From positions 1 to 45,708 of the forward strand of contig CAJJCN010000005.1 of NCBI GenBank assembly GCA_905182655.1: DNA of 45,708 nucleotides, given 5' to 3'. The position numbers and the translations under genes are program-made. This DNA comes from Flammeovirgaceae bacterium UBA4465 (GTDB taxonomy: Bacteria; Bacteroidota; Bacteroidia; Cytophagales; Cyclobacteriaceae). The notes beneath the pieces are model-generated. The model did not search any database. It was not told the DNA's origin and worked only from the letters and a program-made list of their open reading frames with translations. Position 1 is the first letter of the stretch. The number at the start of each line of letters is the position of its first letter. Shown in pieces: positions 1 through 9,298 of the stretch.

Positions 1-710
1 AATTTTACTGTTTTGGTAAAGCTTTGTTCAGCTCCCGAGGCTACTCCTTTGCTTGTAGCTTTGATATTTACGTTTGCAGCATACTTAGTAGCTGCAGTTA
101 TTGCGATACTGAAAGTTCCATCTGAACTGGCAGTCACCTCCTCTGAAGTCAAGTCGATATAACCCGCAGCAGCATTTGATAAATTGGTGAAGGAAATGGT
201 TATCGCCGTCCCATCTTTATCAGCATCAATAGATTCAAAACCGTTGACTGTGTTGATCACAACCGTACCATCATTGGATAACTGGTCGCTATAATAATCA
301 ACAAAACGATTGTCAGGATTTAATGTAGGTGCATCATCTACTGCCGTAACAATTACACTTATCAATTGACTGAATGTGGTTTCGTCGGCTGTATTGGTGG
401 CGACCACTTCCACCGAAGCTTGACCATAACCATTGGCTAGCGCACTGATGGTTAAGGTGTCATCAGCCACCGTAGCGCTTATCGCTCCGTTGGCATTGAT
501 TTTATTTAGTTTGAAGCTCAGAGAATCATTGGATACAAACAATGCATTCAATGCGTACTTTGCGTCTGCGAAATCCTCAACAAAAGTTAACGTATCCTGT
601 CGAGAGTTATCCTCGGCAATTGAATCATAACTAATCGTTTGGGCACTTAATTGCAGTACTCCGAAAAGAAAGGAGGAGATAATGATGAACTTTTTTGAGA
701 AATTTTTCAT
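1..710 (-). CDS. Secreted repeat-rich surface protein, N-terminal part only
   Basis: An open frame begins with ATG at 710 and runs leftward off the window edge with no stop, giving about 236 residues. The first ~22 residues are a typical signal peptide (MKNFSKK, a hydrophobic stretch, then SAQ), so the product is exported. The mature part is rich in Thr, Ser, Asp, Asn and Ala. It contains short beta-sandwich-like units such as a segment ending VTAVDDAPTLNP, the linker seen between cadherin-like or Ig-like repeats of large Bacteroidota surface and adhesion proteins. No enzyme motif is visible in this part. The full protein is probably much larger and may end in a secretion-sorting domain outside the window. 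The call as an adhesin-like protein is inferred from composition and the linker motif. Confidence 0.75.
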   Translation of the reverse strand, partial: MKNFSKKFIIISSFLFGVLQLSAQTISYDSIAEDNSRQDTLTFVEDFADAKYALNALFVSNDSLSFKLNKINANGAISATVADDTLTISALANGYGQASVEVVATNTADETTFSQLISVIVTAVDDAPTLNPDNRFVDYYSDQLSNDGTVVINTVNGFESIDADKDGTAITISFTNLSNAAAGYIDLTSEEVTASSDGTFSIAITAATKYAANVNIKATSKGVASGAEQSFTKTVK

Positions 711-1022
711 GGCAAATTTTGGTTATAAGACTTACAACGGTTTCTAAAATTATTTTTTAGTGCTAAAAGCAAATATAAATTATCTTTTTTTGTTGTCACA
801 TAGAAACAACTTATTTTTACTTAGCCAATTTAATACAAGTTATTTTACTTAGGTAACCCCTTCTGGTCTATCCTTTTCACAAACGTAAGTAAACGTAGGC
901 TTATAATAATTAAGAGTTAAGGGAGGTAAGAGGTGATAGAATGTGCTAATTAGGCCTTTTCGAAATGTTTATTCGAGCTATTCATACGTTTGTCAAAAAT
1001 AATATTTACTCAGTCTAATCAA
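711..1022. other. Intergenic region between divergent genes
   Basis: About 310 bases separate the start of the leftward secreted protein from the start of the rightward TPR gene. The stretch is AT-rich and must hold both divergent promoters. I see no RNA gene, no strong hairpin and no convincing -7/-33 pair of the Bacteroidota type. A TTG at 990 is in frame with the TPR gene and would add eleven residues, but it would bury the signal peptide. Confidence 0.5.
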
Positions 1023-1499
1023 ATGAAAATTATTTTAATCTCCCTTATTATATGGTTTCAAGCAGTTGATAACTTACTAGATAAAGGATATGAGCAATAT
1101 GACCAGGGCGAGTTTACGGAAGCCGTCAAATCATTCAATACGGCGATTGAAATTGATCCTAATAATGCCGAATCCTATTTCCTTAGAGCCATGAGCTATC
1201 AAGGCATGGCATTGTCCAAACTTGCCGTTGCTGATCTTGAAAAAGCGATTGTTCTGAAAACAGATTATGCAGAGGCTTTTCAACAGTTGGGTTATATTTA
1301 TTTGGTGGGTCAAGCGCCAGTTTTGGCGATTGAAGCATTTGATAAAGCCATTCTATTAACCCCTAAAGTAGCTGAATTATATATTAACCGAGGCAGTGCA
1401 CAATGCATGCTCGGTCACCTCGAAAAAGCTGCACAAGATTACCAAAAAGCCCAAAAAATGGGCATAAGCTATGCCGCATATATGAACTGTGATCAGTGA
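1023..1499 (+). CDS. Exported tetratricopeptide repeat (TPR) protein
   Basis: This is a 158-residue protein. The ATG at 1023 is preferred over the in-frame TTG at 990 because it begins directly with a hydrophobic leader (MKIILISLIIWF). The rest is about three to four TPR units of 34 residues: the pattern of small residues, the Y-x-Q-G-x-[FY]-x-x-A turn (YEQYDQGEFTEA) and a Pro-rich turn (IDPNNAE) repeat regularly. TPR domains mediate protein contacts, so a scaffolding role in the periplasm or at the membrane is likely, but no partner is suggested by the neighbours. It is followed by about 150 bases before nadA and is probably its own transcript. Confidence 0.75.
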   Translation: MKIILISLIIWFQAVDNLLDKGYEQYDQGEFTEAVKSFNTAIEIDPNNAESYFLRAMSYQGMALSKLAVADLEKAIVLKTDYAEAFQQLGYIYLVGQAPVLAIEAFDKAILLTPKVAELYINRGSAQCMLGHLEKAAQDYQKAQKMGISYAAYMNCDQ

Positions 1500-1656
1500 T
1501 CCCATTATTTTAAACACTTGAACTGAAAAATTTCTTTGAATTTAAGATTTAAATTGGCTGAAAACATTGATTTTCAATAAATTTTGTCATTTATTTAAAT
1601 AATTCGTGACACGTGAAGGGTTCAGACGTTAATTTTGCCGAAACGGTTATTACAAT

Positions 1657-2616
1657 ATGAAATCAATTCGGATCACACCTTTTACCGATGCAGCATTAAC
1701 TGAGGAGATTCTCGCCCTCAAAAAAAAGAAGAATGCCGTTATTTTGGCCCATTATTATCAAACACCTGACATACAAGATCTAGCGGATTATGTGGGTGAC
1801 AGTTTGGGCCTATCTCAGCAGGCTGCAAAAACTGATGCCGATATCATTGTTTTTGCAGGGGTTCATTTCATGGCCGAAACGGCCAAAATACTCAATCCAA
1901 CGAAAAAAGTAGTCCTTCCTGATTTAGCTGCTTCCTGCTCATTAGCAGAAGGTTGTCTACCAGATGATTTTGCCCGCTTTTTGAAGCTATATCCAGATCA
2001 TAAGGTAATTTCCTACGTGAACTGCTCTGCCGAGATCAAAGCCATGAGTGATGTGATTTGCACCTCAGCCAATGCTGAAAGAATTGTAAATTCATTTCCA
2101 AAAAATCAGCCCCTCATCTTTGCGCCAGACAAAAATCTTGGCGATTACATCAACCAAAAAACCAATAGAAATATGGTTTTATGGGATGGCGCCTGTATGG
2201 TTCATGAAGCCTTTTCAATAGAAAAAATATTGATGCTTCAAAAACAACACCCCGATGCCAAATTTATTGCACATCCTGAGTCTGAAAAACACGTTTTGAG
2301 TGTTGCCTCATACATAGGGTCAACTACTGAAATGATCAATTACGCTGTAGCAGATCCGACACAAAAGTTTATCGTCGCTACTGAGGCGGGTATCTTACAC
2401 AAGATGCAACAAATGGTTCCTGATAAAGTCCTCATCCCTGCTCCGGCCAAGGAAGACAATCATTGTGCCTGCGCCGAATGCGCTTTCATGAAAATGAACA
2501 GTCTTGAAAAGCTCTATTTATGCTTGAGAGATGAATCTCCAGAAATAACCGTCTCCCAGGAGATCACCACACGGGCGTTGTTACCCTTGCAGCGGATGCT
2601 AGAAATTTCAAAATAA
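1657..2616 (+). CDS. nadA: Quinolinate synthase NadA
   Basis: NadA condenses iminoaspartate with dihydroxyacetone phosphate to quinolinate, the second step of de novo NAD synthesis, using a 4Fe-4S cluster in the cytoplasm. The 319-residue length fits the short form of the family. Visible hallmarks are AHYYQ (residues 31-35), the SLGLS segment (49-53), the first cluster cysteine in [10 protein letters not shown] (Cys94), the second in GACMVHE (Cys180) and the C-terminal CACAEC group (270-275) followed by FMKMN. The start is the ATG at 1657. The stop is three bases before nadB, so the two are one operon and their products act in consecutive steps. Confidence 0.96.
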   Translation: MKSIRITPFTDAALTEEILALKKKKNAVILAHYYQTPDIQDLADYVGDSLGLSQQAAKTDADIIVFAGVHFMAETAKILNPTKKVVLPDLAASCSLAEGCLPDDFARFLKLYPDHKVISYVNCSAEIKAMSDVICTSANAERIVNSFPKNQPLIFAPDKNLGDYINQKTNRNMVLWDGACMVHEAFSIEKILMLQKQHPDAKFIAHPESEKHVLSVASYIGSTTEMINYAVADPTQKFIVATEAGILHKMQQMVPDKVLIPAPAKEDNHCACAECAFMKMNSLEKLYLCLRDESPEITVSQEITTRALLPLQRMLEISK

Positions 2617-2619
2617 TAC

Positions 2620-4182
2620 ATGCCAAAAACAGATGTATTAGTGCTAGGATCGGGTATCGCTGGCCTCACCTATGCCCTCAAGATCGCTGAATGTTTTCCT
2701 AAGCAAAAAATTGTGATCCTAACCAAAGGTGATGAAAGTGAGTCCAATACCAAATATGCTCAAGGTGGCATTGCCACGGTCATTGACACCCTGGACGACT
2801 CCTATGAAAAACATATCTCCGATACGCTGAAAGCGGGTGACGGACTTTGCGATCCAAAGGTGGTCCAAATGGTGGTTGAGGAAGGACCCAAAAGACTCTA
2901 TGAATTAATTAATTGGGGCATCAATTTCGATAAAAGTAAACTCGGAACATATGATTTAGGACTCGAAGGTGGGCACTCAGAGCACCGTATTCTGCATTTT
3001 AAAGATATCACGGGTTATGAAATAGAGCGAAAACTGATCATCAAAATCAAACAACAGCAAAACATAACCTTACTGACTTCTCATTTTGCCGTTGACCTCA
3101 TTACCGAACATCAATTGAAAAGACCAAGGTCAAAGCAAAAGCTGACTTGTTATGGCGCTTATGTTTTTAATCAAAAGACCCAAGAAATAGTTACTTATAA
3201 TGCAAAAACTATCTTATTGGCTACGGGTGGCATTGGTCAGGTCTATCGAAATACGACCAATCCGATCATTGCTACGGGAGACGGCATCGCCATGGCCTAC
3301 CGTGCCAAAGCACAGGTTTCAAATATGGAATTTGTTCAATTTCATCCGACTGCATTGGCGCATCAGTTTAGCCACGGAAGATCTTTTCTCATCTCTGAAG
3401 CCGTTCGTGGCTTAGGAGCCATTTTAAAAAATGAACATGGGGAAGCTTTCATGCACAAATACGATGTAAGAAAAGAACTGGCTTCTCGAGATATCGTTTC
3501 ACGCGCCATTGACAACGAACTCAAAATAAGTGGAGCCGATTTTGTTTACTTAGATTGTACTGCAATTTCCAAAAAAGATTTTAAACAACATTTCCCAAAT
3601 ATCTACGCGCAATGCATCGAAATTGGTATTGATATCAATAAACAAATGATTCCCGTAACCCCTGCGGCCCATTATCTGTGTGGAGGTATCGATGTAGATA
3701 TCAATGGATGTACTTCTATTCAACATCTTTTTGCCTGTGGTGAATGTGCCCATACAGGCCTCCATGGTGCCAATCGGCTGGCCTCAAACTCGCTACTCGA
3801 AGCGCTGGTTTTTGCCCATCGATGCTTCATAGAAACTAAAAAAAATATTGAAACCATCAAAAATAAAACATCCATTCCCGATTGGGATGGTAAAAATACA
3901 TTTGAAACCAAAGAGCGCATTTTAATTACGCACAATCGGAAAGAATTACAATCGATCATGAGTGATTATGTAGGAATCATACGGACGCATGAGAGATTAC
4001 ATCGCGCTTCAAAAAGATTGAATGTCCTCTTTGAGGAGACCGAGGACCTTTATCAAAAAAGCAAGTTGTCTACCTCGTTGTTTGAGTTGAGAAATATGAT
4101 TTCTACTGCTTATTTAATCGTCGAACAATCTATGAAAAGAGTTGAAAATAAAGGGGGTTTTTACAACAGTGACTTGATTTGA
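2620..4182 (+). CDS. nadB: L-aspartate oxidase NadB
   Basis: NadB oxidises L-aspartate to iminoaspartate, the substrate that the adjacent NadA uses. The 520-residue protein has the FAD-binding N-terminus (VLGSGIAGLTYALK), the family segment KYAQGGIA, the EGGHSEHRILH region and the substrate/flavin segment THGLHGANRLASNSLLEAL in the form GLHGANRLASNSLLEA. The C-terminal helical domain contains the THERLHRASKRL-like stretch. Length and motifs match the succinate dehydrogenase/fumarate reductase flavoprotein superfamily member NadB. It starts with an ATG only three bases after the nadA stop, which supports co-transcription. NadC is not in the window. Confidence 0.95.
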   Translation: MPKTDVLVLGSGIAGLTYALKIAECFPKQKIVILTKGDESESNTKYAQGGIATVIDTLDDSYEKHISDTLKAGDGLCDPKVVQMVVEEGPKRLYELINWGINFDKSKLGTYDLGLEGGHSEHRILHFKDITGYEIERKLIIKIKQQQNITLLTSHFAVDLITEHQLKRPRSKQKLTCYGAYVFNQKTQEIVTYNAKTILLATGGIGQVYRNTTNPIIATGDGIAMAYRAKAQVSNMEFVQFHPTALAHQFSHGRSFLISEAVRGLGAILKNEHGEAFMHKYDVRKELASRDIVSRAIDNELKISGADFVYLDCTAISKKDFKQHFPNIYAQCIEIGIDINKQMIPVTPAAHYLCGGIDVDINGCTSIQHLFACGECAHTGLHGANRLASNSLLEALVFAHRCFIETKKNIETIKNKTSIPDWDGKNTFETKERILITHNRKELQSIMSDYVGIIRTHERLHRASKRLNVLFEETEDLYQKSKLSTSLFELRNMISTAYLIVEQSMKRVENKGGFYNSDLI

Positions 4183-4383
4183 TACATAAAAGAAATAAAA
4201 GTCCAAAAATACTGATCTTAACTTTCCATAACATTAGTTTAAGGGTTTAGAAAGATATTCGATCGCCTTTATTTACCAAAAAATAATCAGATCTCTTTTG
4301 CCTCAAAAAAAATAGACTAACGTGTCAAATTATTGCTAAAAAATTGCATTTATTAGGGTTTTTAGCTTAGCATTGATTCTTTT

Positions 4384-4390
4384 AAAGGAG
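4384..4390 (+). promoter_or_regulatory. Ribosome binding site deciding the idi start
   Basis: AAAGGAG lies six bases before the ATG at 4397. It is one of the few clear Shine-Dalgarno sequences in the window and argues against the in-frame TTG at 4373. Confidence 0.7.
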
Positions 4391-4396
4391 ACCAAA

Positions 4397-4930
4397 ATGA
4401 GTGATGAGTGTTTAATATTAGTTGATGAGAATGATCAACAATGGGGCAAAATGGAAAAATTAAAAGTCCATCAACTGGGGTTACTCCATAGGGCCTTTTC
4501 CATCTTCATATTTAACAGCGAGGGCCAAGTTCTTTTGCAACAGCGGGCTGCTGATAAATATCACTCACCAAATTTATGGTCCAACACCTGTTGCAGTCAT
4601 CCCCATTTTGGAGAATCGATGGCTCAGGCTACAAAAAGACGACTTCAGGAAGAAATGGGCATGAACTGTCCCATAACTTTTGCCTTTAAATTCACTTATA
4701 AAGTTGATTTTTCAAATGGATTAATAGAGCATGAATGTGATCATGTCTATTTGGGATATTCCGATGCCCCCCCACAAGCCAATCCCTTGGAGGTTCAAGA
4801 TCATAAGTACATCGGACTTGATGAACTCCAAGAAGACCTTTCAAAACATGCAGAAAATTATTCAGAATGGCTTAAAATTTGTTTTGAACAATTAGTTAAG
4901 CATCAAATAAATCATCAAAGAAGTGCTTAA
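4397..4930 (+). CDS. idi: Isopentenyl-diphosphate delta-isomerase, type 1
   Basis: This enzyme interconverts isopentenyl and dimethylallyl diphosphate, the starter units for isoprenoids such as menaquinone and carotenoids. The 177-residue protein shows the Nudix-like Idi fold: LHRAFSIFIF, the active-site cysteine region WSNTCCSHPHFGE, the RRLQEEMGM Nudix-type helix and the metal/catalytic glutamates in EHECDHVYLG. The start at 4397 is set by the AAAGGAG site just upstream and gives the usual N-terminus. It stands alone between nadB and a permease gene, with about 200 AT-rich bases upstream. Confidence 0.95.
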   Translation: MSDECLILVDENDQQWGKMEKLKVHQLGLLHRAFSIFIFNSEGQVLLQQRAADKYHSPNLWSNTCCSHPHFGESMAQATKRRLQEEMGMNCPITFAFKFTYKVDFSNGLIEHECDHVYLGYSDAPPQANPLEVQDHKYIGLDELQEDLSKHAENYSEWLKICFEQLVKHQINHQRSA

Positions 4931-5004
4931 AGCTGCCATAAAAATTTTATCTTCAGATATGTAAAAAGAGATACCTTTATTGCCTTTGGTAATTCTTGAA
5001 TTTT

Positions 5005-5760
5005 ATGCCTGAATACGGACTCCCTCTTATTTTCTTTTTAATTGCCTTTTTCTATGCCTCCGTTGGCTTTGGCGGTGGTTCTAGTTATTTGGCATTGCTT
5101 AGCCTTTTTTTGACAGAATTTGAGGAAATAAGAACCCTGGCACTCCTTTTAAATTTGATCGTCGTAAGTATAGGAACCTTTATGTTCATTCGAAACGATG
5201 TTTTTAAGTGGAGGCTGTTTTGGCCCTTTATACTCAGCAGTGTGCCCCTCTCTTTTTTGGGTGCCCAGCTTCAATTATCTGAAAAAGTATTTTTTCTAGT
5301 GCTGGGGTCCGCACTTTTAGGGGCGTCTTTTTTTATATTCATTCAGTTGCTCCAGCGATCCCATTCAGAAAGAACTTTAAGAACTTATAAAAAATTAACT
5401 ATCGGAAGTGGAATTGGGTTACTTTCTGGTATCTCAGGCATCGGAGGGGGTATCTTTCTTTCTCCAACACTTAATTTAATCGGTTGGAAAGATGGGCGAA
5501 CCGTCGCCGCCTTGGCTTCCATTTTTATCTTGTTTAATTCTGTTGCAGGCTTAGGAGGACTCATCGCCTCAAATGCTTTTAAATTAAATATACCTTTCGC
5601 TTTCCCATTGATCTTAGCGGTAGCGGTGGGTGGGACCTTAGGGTCATTTACCACCAATAAGAAATTAAATGCTCAGACAATCAAACTATTTACCGCAGTT
5701 TTGATTGCTTACGTGGGCTTGAGGATTGTCCTATTGCACGGTTGGGGATGGCATATCTAA
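5005..5760 (+). CDS. TauE/SafE-family membrane permease
   Basis: The protein is about 251 residues with roughly eight hydrophobic segments. It has the two internally repeated signature loops of the TauE/SafE (sulfite exporter/DUF81) family: FYASVGFGGGSSYLALL near the N-terminus and the matching ISGIGGGIFLSPTLNLIG in the second half. Family members are thought to export sulfite, sulfoacetate or related organosulfur anions, but the substrate here cannot be read from sequence. Start is uncertain: ATG at 5005 or the TTG at 4996 that adds three residues. It converges on the cox operon with only four bases between the two stop codons. Confidence 0.85.
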   Translation: MPEYGLPLIFFLIAFFYASVGFGGGSSYLALLSLFLTEFEEIRTLALLLNLIVVSIGTFMFIRNDVFKWRLFWPFILSSVPLSFLGAQLQLSEKVFFLVLGSALLGASFFIFIQLLQRSHSERTLRTYKKLTIGSGIGLLSGISGIGGGIFLSPTLNLIGWKDGRTVAALASIFILFNSVAGLGGLIASNAFKLNIPFAFPLILAVAVGGTLGSFTTNKKLNAQTIKLFTAVLIAYVGLRIVLLHGWGWHI

Positions 5761-5764
5761 AGCA

Positions 5765-6733
5765 TTAAATATAAGCCGAAGGCTCTTTTTGGAAAGATTC
5801 GTAACACCCGTCGCAGCAAAAATAGACTTGCTCACCTTCATGTTCTACTACATGCTTTGCTGCACTTTTTGAAACCGGTATTTTACATACTGGATTGATG
5901 TATAAGTCGCTGGATATCTTTGGCTCTGAAGGTATAGATGGAGCCGTCGAATCTTCTTCGGACCTACTCAGCTGAATGATTTCAGCCAAAATAGAAATTG
6001 CTACCTCAGTCGGTGTTTTTGCATTGATGTCTAGGCCCGCAGGCGTTTTGACTCGTGCCAGTTGTGCGTGAGGTACCTCTTTTCTTTTTAAGGCCATCAA
6101 TACGGCATTGGCTTTCCTGCTGCTGGCTACGAATCCTAAATACCGCGGATCTGTCTGAAGGGCACTCGCTAAACTTTCCTCATCGCCTTCTCCTTGCGTG
6201 CAGACCACCACAAATGCATTGAGATGTAAAGCAGGATCAAATGCCTTCAGCGTATCCCTATTACTCGCCGTAGAGAACATCTCTTCTTCGACCAAATCAG
6301 ATATCACCGTGACCCTAAATCCCGAAAGGGCACCCAACTCACACAAGGCTTTAGCTATGTGCGAACGTCCAAAAATTTTTAATTCAAGTAATGGCATAAT
6401 TGGTTCAATATAAATTTCTAAAGACCCACCACTCATGCAGGTCATTTTATAATTCTTGACTCCTGGTTGCTCAGGCGCATCTAAAGCCGTTTGAATACGC
6501 ACCAATCTAGGGGTTCGCTCATCAATAGCCGCTAAAGCCTCTTTGATCACAATGCCGCGCGTACATCCTCCTCCTATCCAACCCTTTATCTCACCGTTCT
6601 GAGTAATGAGTGCTTTATCTCCGGGCTTTCCTGAGGTCGGTGCTTCTCTGCGCACAATAGAAGCCATCGCGACAGCTTCTTGCTTTTTTTGATAGGATTC
6701 TAGATTTTTAAGCAATGATAAATAATTATGCAT
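5765..6733 (-). CDS. XdhC/CoxI-type maturation protein fused to a YHS domain
   Basis: Last gene of the CO dehydrogenase operon. XdhC-type proteins bind molybdenum cofactor and help insert the sulfur ligand into xanthine dehydrogenase-family enzymes. Residues 20-110 form the XdhC/CoxI domain with GWIGGGCTRG (Cys57) and TCMSGGS (Cys99). Residues 115-255 form the Rossmann-like C-terminal domain, starting LKIFGRSHIAKAL. After a linker, residues 278-322 are a YHS domain: YINPVCKIPV (Cys283), a short beta strand and VYFCCDGC (Cys306, 307, 310). YHS domains are metal-associated, often in copper and heavy-metal proteins. XdhC proteins usually end near residue 260, so this is a fusion. The start overlaps the upstream VWA gene by eight bases. 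A copper-handling role is inference. Confidence 0.88.
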   Translation of the reverse strand: MHNYLSLLKNLESYQKKQEAVAMASIVRREAPTSGKPGDKALITQNGEIKGWIGGGCTRGIVIKEALAAIDERTPRLVRIQTALDAPEQPGVKNYKMTCMSGGSLEIYIEPIMPLLELKIFGRSHIAKALCELGALSGFRVTVISDLVEEEMFSTASNRDTLKAFDPALHLNAFVVVCTQGEGDEESLASALQTDPRYLGFVASSRKANAVLMALKRKEVPHAQLARVKTPAGLDINAKTPTEVAISILAEIIQLSRSEEDSTAPSIPSEPKISSDLYINPVCKIPVSKSAAKHVVEHEGEQVYFCCDGCYESFQKEPSAYI

Positions 6734-7874
6734 GCGATAAGATATTTTCTAACTCCATCAAACTATCTAAATTATGTGCCGATCGAAAGTCATCTACTGC
6801 AGGAAGGGCTGCCTTCATTCCTTTGGCTAAAGGCTCATAGCCTTTCATCCCTTTTAAAGGATTCAACCACACCAGTTTTCTGGTTCTTAATTTAATTTTA
6901 TGTACTTCATCAAACATCACCTTTGGATCACCATCATCTAAACCATCACTTAAGATAATGGTAACGCTGCGACCATTCAAAACTTTTTTGGCATATTGAT
7001 CGTTGAAAGAGGCTAAACAAGCTCCTATTTTAGTCCCTCCTGACCAATTGGTCGCTCGCTCGCTCATCTGCATCATCGACGCCGTCAATTCATCTTCTCT
7101 CAACAGATCAGTAATTCGAATCAAGTGGGTACTAAAAATGAAGGCTTCAATGTTCTTGAGATGGGATTTCAATGACCACACAAATTTTAACAGAAAAAAT
7201 GAGTATTTATCCATCGAACCACTTACGTCCAACAAGATGACCAATTTTGTTTTTTGAATTTTCCTTTTCTGATAACTCAAATTAATAATTTCTTCTCTTG
7301 AACTGATGTTTTTCCTTATTGATTTTCGAATATCGATTTTACCTTTATTTGCATGGGTCATTCTGCGTTTTAAACGGGTATTCAATTGCTTCAATAACTT
7401 TTCAATAAGGCCCTCAAGCTGATCTAAATCTACCGCTTTGATTTTAGAAAAATCAGTATGCTTAAGCTGATCTACATGACTTACTCCTGAAACACTTTTG
7501 GCTTCCTCAAGAGGTGCCTTTTCTTTGTTTTTTTCATCTTTTAATCCCATCATCACCAAAGAGGCCTTAGTATTCTTGGTAACATTGGACTTTCCTTGTT
7601 GCTGAATTTTATGTGCATACTTGTGCTTTCGCTTCTTCCAGTACACTTTAAAGCAATGATTGAATATGAGCTCTTCATCGAGATCTTTACAAAACAATGA
7701 TTTTAACCCATAATAAAAAGATTTTGGATCCCGAATGAATCCTAGTTGTGCCGTTTTTACTCCCTCTTGTGTATGACTTAAACCTATTGAAAGTCCATTT
7801 TGCCGACACATTTCACTGAAACCAACCATAGATGCCCTCATTGAATGATGATTGGTAAAATGGCTTAGTTCCAT
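6726..7874 (-). CDS. coxE: CoxE-type von Willebrand factor A domain protein
   Basis: The 382-residue protein has a C-terminal VWA domain beginning near residue 208 with the metal-ion-dependent adhesion site DVSGS (216-220), the second-loop threonine in the NWSGGTKIG segment and SDGLDDGD later. The N-terminal half is basic and helical, as in CoxE proteins. CoxE works with the MoxR-type ATPase CoxD in maturing the active site of CO dehydrogenase; in Oligotropha this pair is implicated in building the Cu-S-Mo centre. Here the gene follows coxD with a two-base gap and overlaps the XdhC-YHS gene by eight bases. It is cytoplasmic, with no signal peptide or membrane segment. Confidence 0.9.
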   Translation of the reverse strand: MELSHFTNHHSMRASMVGFSEMCRQNGLSIGLSHTQEGVKTAQLGFIRDPKSFYYGLKSLFCKDLDEELIFNHCFKVYWKKRKHKYAHKIQQQGKSNVTKNTKASLVMMGLKDEKNKEKAPLEEAKSVSGVSHVDQLKHTDFSKIKAVDLDQLEGLIEKLLKQLNTRLKRRMTHANKGKIDIRKSIRKNISSREEIINLSYQKRKIQKTKLVILLDVSGSMDKYSFFLLKFVWSLKSHLKNIEAFIFSTHLIRITDLLREDELTASMMQMSERATNWSGGTKIGACLASFNDQYAKKVLNGRSVTIILSDGLDDGDPKVMFDEVHKIKLRTRKLVWLNPLKGMKGYEPLAKGMKAALPAVDDFRSAHNLDSLMELENILSHA

Positions 7875-7876
7875 AG

Positions 7877-8749
7877 CTAAGCTGAAGTTTCTTCTAAAAT
7901 ACTGGTTAAAGAATGCTTAATCTCATTGATGTCTTTTTGGGACTTCAATACACACCCAAGGGTTGATTCGATCAATTCTGGTGATAAAGTAGAGGCATTT
8001 AAGGTAATCAGTGCGCGTGCCCAATCGATAGTTTCTGCAATGCCAGGGGTTTTTTGCAAATGTTGGCCTCGAAGGTATTCTACGAACCTCACCAAATGTT
8101 GGAGTATCTCTACCTCGCCTCCAACGTGTTTCTCTACAATCGCCAATTCTTTATCAAAAGTTGGGAAATCAACCCAATGATACAAACATCTTCTTTTTAA
8201 AGCGTCGCTTAAATCTCTAGTACGATTAGAAGTAAGAATGACCACGGGTTTATGTTTAGCCTTAATAGTTCCTAGTTCAGGGATAGAAATTTGAAAATCT
8301 GACAAAAGCTCTAGCAAAAAAGCCTCAAACTCTTCATCTGCCCGATCAATTTCATCAATGAGTAATACAGCGGGTTTATCTGAAGTAATCGCCTTGAGTA
8401 AGGGACGTTTTAATAAAAACTCATCACTGAAAATAAATTTCTCTTGCGCCTCCGATGAAATCTTTTCTTTTTCACTGAGTTTGATGTGCAATAATTGTTT
8501 TTGATAATTCCACTCATAGACAGAGGTACTTACATCCAATCCCTCATAACATTGTAATCTGATCAGTTCGTGACCCTGATAATGAGCAATAATATTTGCC
8601 GCCTCTGTTTTTCCAACCCCGGGGGGGCCTTCTAAAAGTAAAGGTTTTTTCAGCTTCAACATTAAAAAAAGAACTGTTGCCAGCTCTTCTTCCACAACAT
8701 AGTCAAGTTGATCAAATCTGTCAATCAACTCTTTTACCTCTGGTATCAT
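7877..8749 (-). CDS. coxD: CoxD-type MoxR-family AAA+ ATPase
   Basis: The 290-residue protein is a single AAA+ module: Walker A GPPGVGKT (41-48), Walker B VLLIDEIDRAD (128-138), sensor-1 LTSNRT (172-177) and a double arginine at 186-187. Length and the CYEGLDVSTSVYEWNY-like segment are typical of MoxR proteins of the CoxD branch. Such ATPases pair with a VWA protein and act as metal-enzyme chaperones; CoxD is needed for a functional [CuSMo] site in Oligotropha. It lies ten bases after coxG and two bases before coxE, so translation is probably coupled. The start is the ATG at 8749. Confidence 0.92.
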   Translation of the reverse strand: MIPEVKELIDRFDQLDYVVEEELATVLFLMLKLKKPLLLEGPPGVGKTEAANIIAHYQGHELIRLQCYEGLDVSTSVYEWNYQKQLLHIKLSEKEKISSEAQEKFIFSDEFLLKRPLLKAITSDKPAVLLIDEIDRADEEFEAFLLELLSDFQISIPELGTIKAKHKPVVILTSNRTRDLSDALKRRCLYHWVDFPTFDKELAIVEKHVGGEVEILQHLVRFVEYLRGQHLQKTPGIAETIDWARALITLNASTLSPELIESTLGCVLKSQKDINEIKHSLTSILEETSA

Positions 8750-8759
8750 ATGTTTTAGG

Positions 8760-9281
8760 TCATTTTTTGAAGAGCCCTTTCACCACAGATCCCATCATAG
8801 AACCCGCCTTTAAGGAATTATCTACCTCATCACCAGACAATAGTTTTTTGAAATTATCAACAAATTGATCCATCAATTGAGCAGATACATCATTGATTAA
8901 CCTAGAGCCAAACTGAGCCAATGTGCCTTGTATATTGACTACCATTTTAAAATCAACTTCAGTTCCTTCATCGGTCGTCACTGCGCTCCCATTCATGGTC
9001 ATTTCAGCGTTTCCTTTTCCTTTAGAATCAAGTCCTTTTCCTCTAAGTAACATGGTGTGAGCATCATTATCCATTTCTTCAATGGTGATCTCCCCATCAT
9101 ATTTTGTTTTAATAGGACCAAATTTCAAAGTGACCTCCCCTTTATAGTTGAGGTCATCTATTTGATCTGTGATGGTCGCCCCAGGCACACATCCAGAGAT
9201 TTCTTTTGGATTGCTGAGACTTTTCCATACTGATTCTATGGGTGCCTCTAAACTAAATTTTTTTGTAATTGTTGCTTCCAT
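8760..9281 (-). CDS. coxG: CoxG, SRPBCC-fold CO dehydrogenase accessory protein
   Basis: The 173-residue protein opens with the CoxG signature: KKFSLEAPIESVWK, then a GCVPGATI segment and GEVTLKFGPIKTKYDG. These define the CoxG branch of the START/SRPBCC (helix-grip) fold. CoxG links CO dehydrogenase to the cytoplasmic membrane and has been connected with quinone delivery to the enzyme. The C-terminus is short, ending in a basic tail (GLFKK), and lacks a long Pro-rich linker, so membrane contact may rely on the terminal amphipathic segment. It is separated from coxL by a strong hairpin and begins the accessory half of the operon. Confidence 0.9.
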   Translation of the reverse strand: MEATITKKFSLEAPIESVWKSLSNPKEISGCVPGATITDQIDDLNYKGEVTLKFGPIKTKYDGEITIEEMDNDAHTMLLRGKGLDSKGKGNAEMTMNGSAVTTDEGTEVDFKMVVNIQGTLAQFGSRLINDVSAQLMDQFVDNFKKLLSGDEVDNSLKAGSMMGSVVKGLFKK

Positions 9282-9298
9282 TAAGGATATTATTTAAA

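Noticed and set aside
1131-1313. Minus-strand frame inside the TPR gene
   Set aside because: It lies entirely within a well-supported gene on the other strand and has no recognisable motif.
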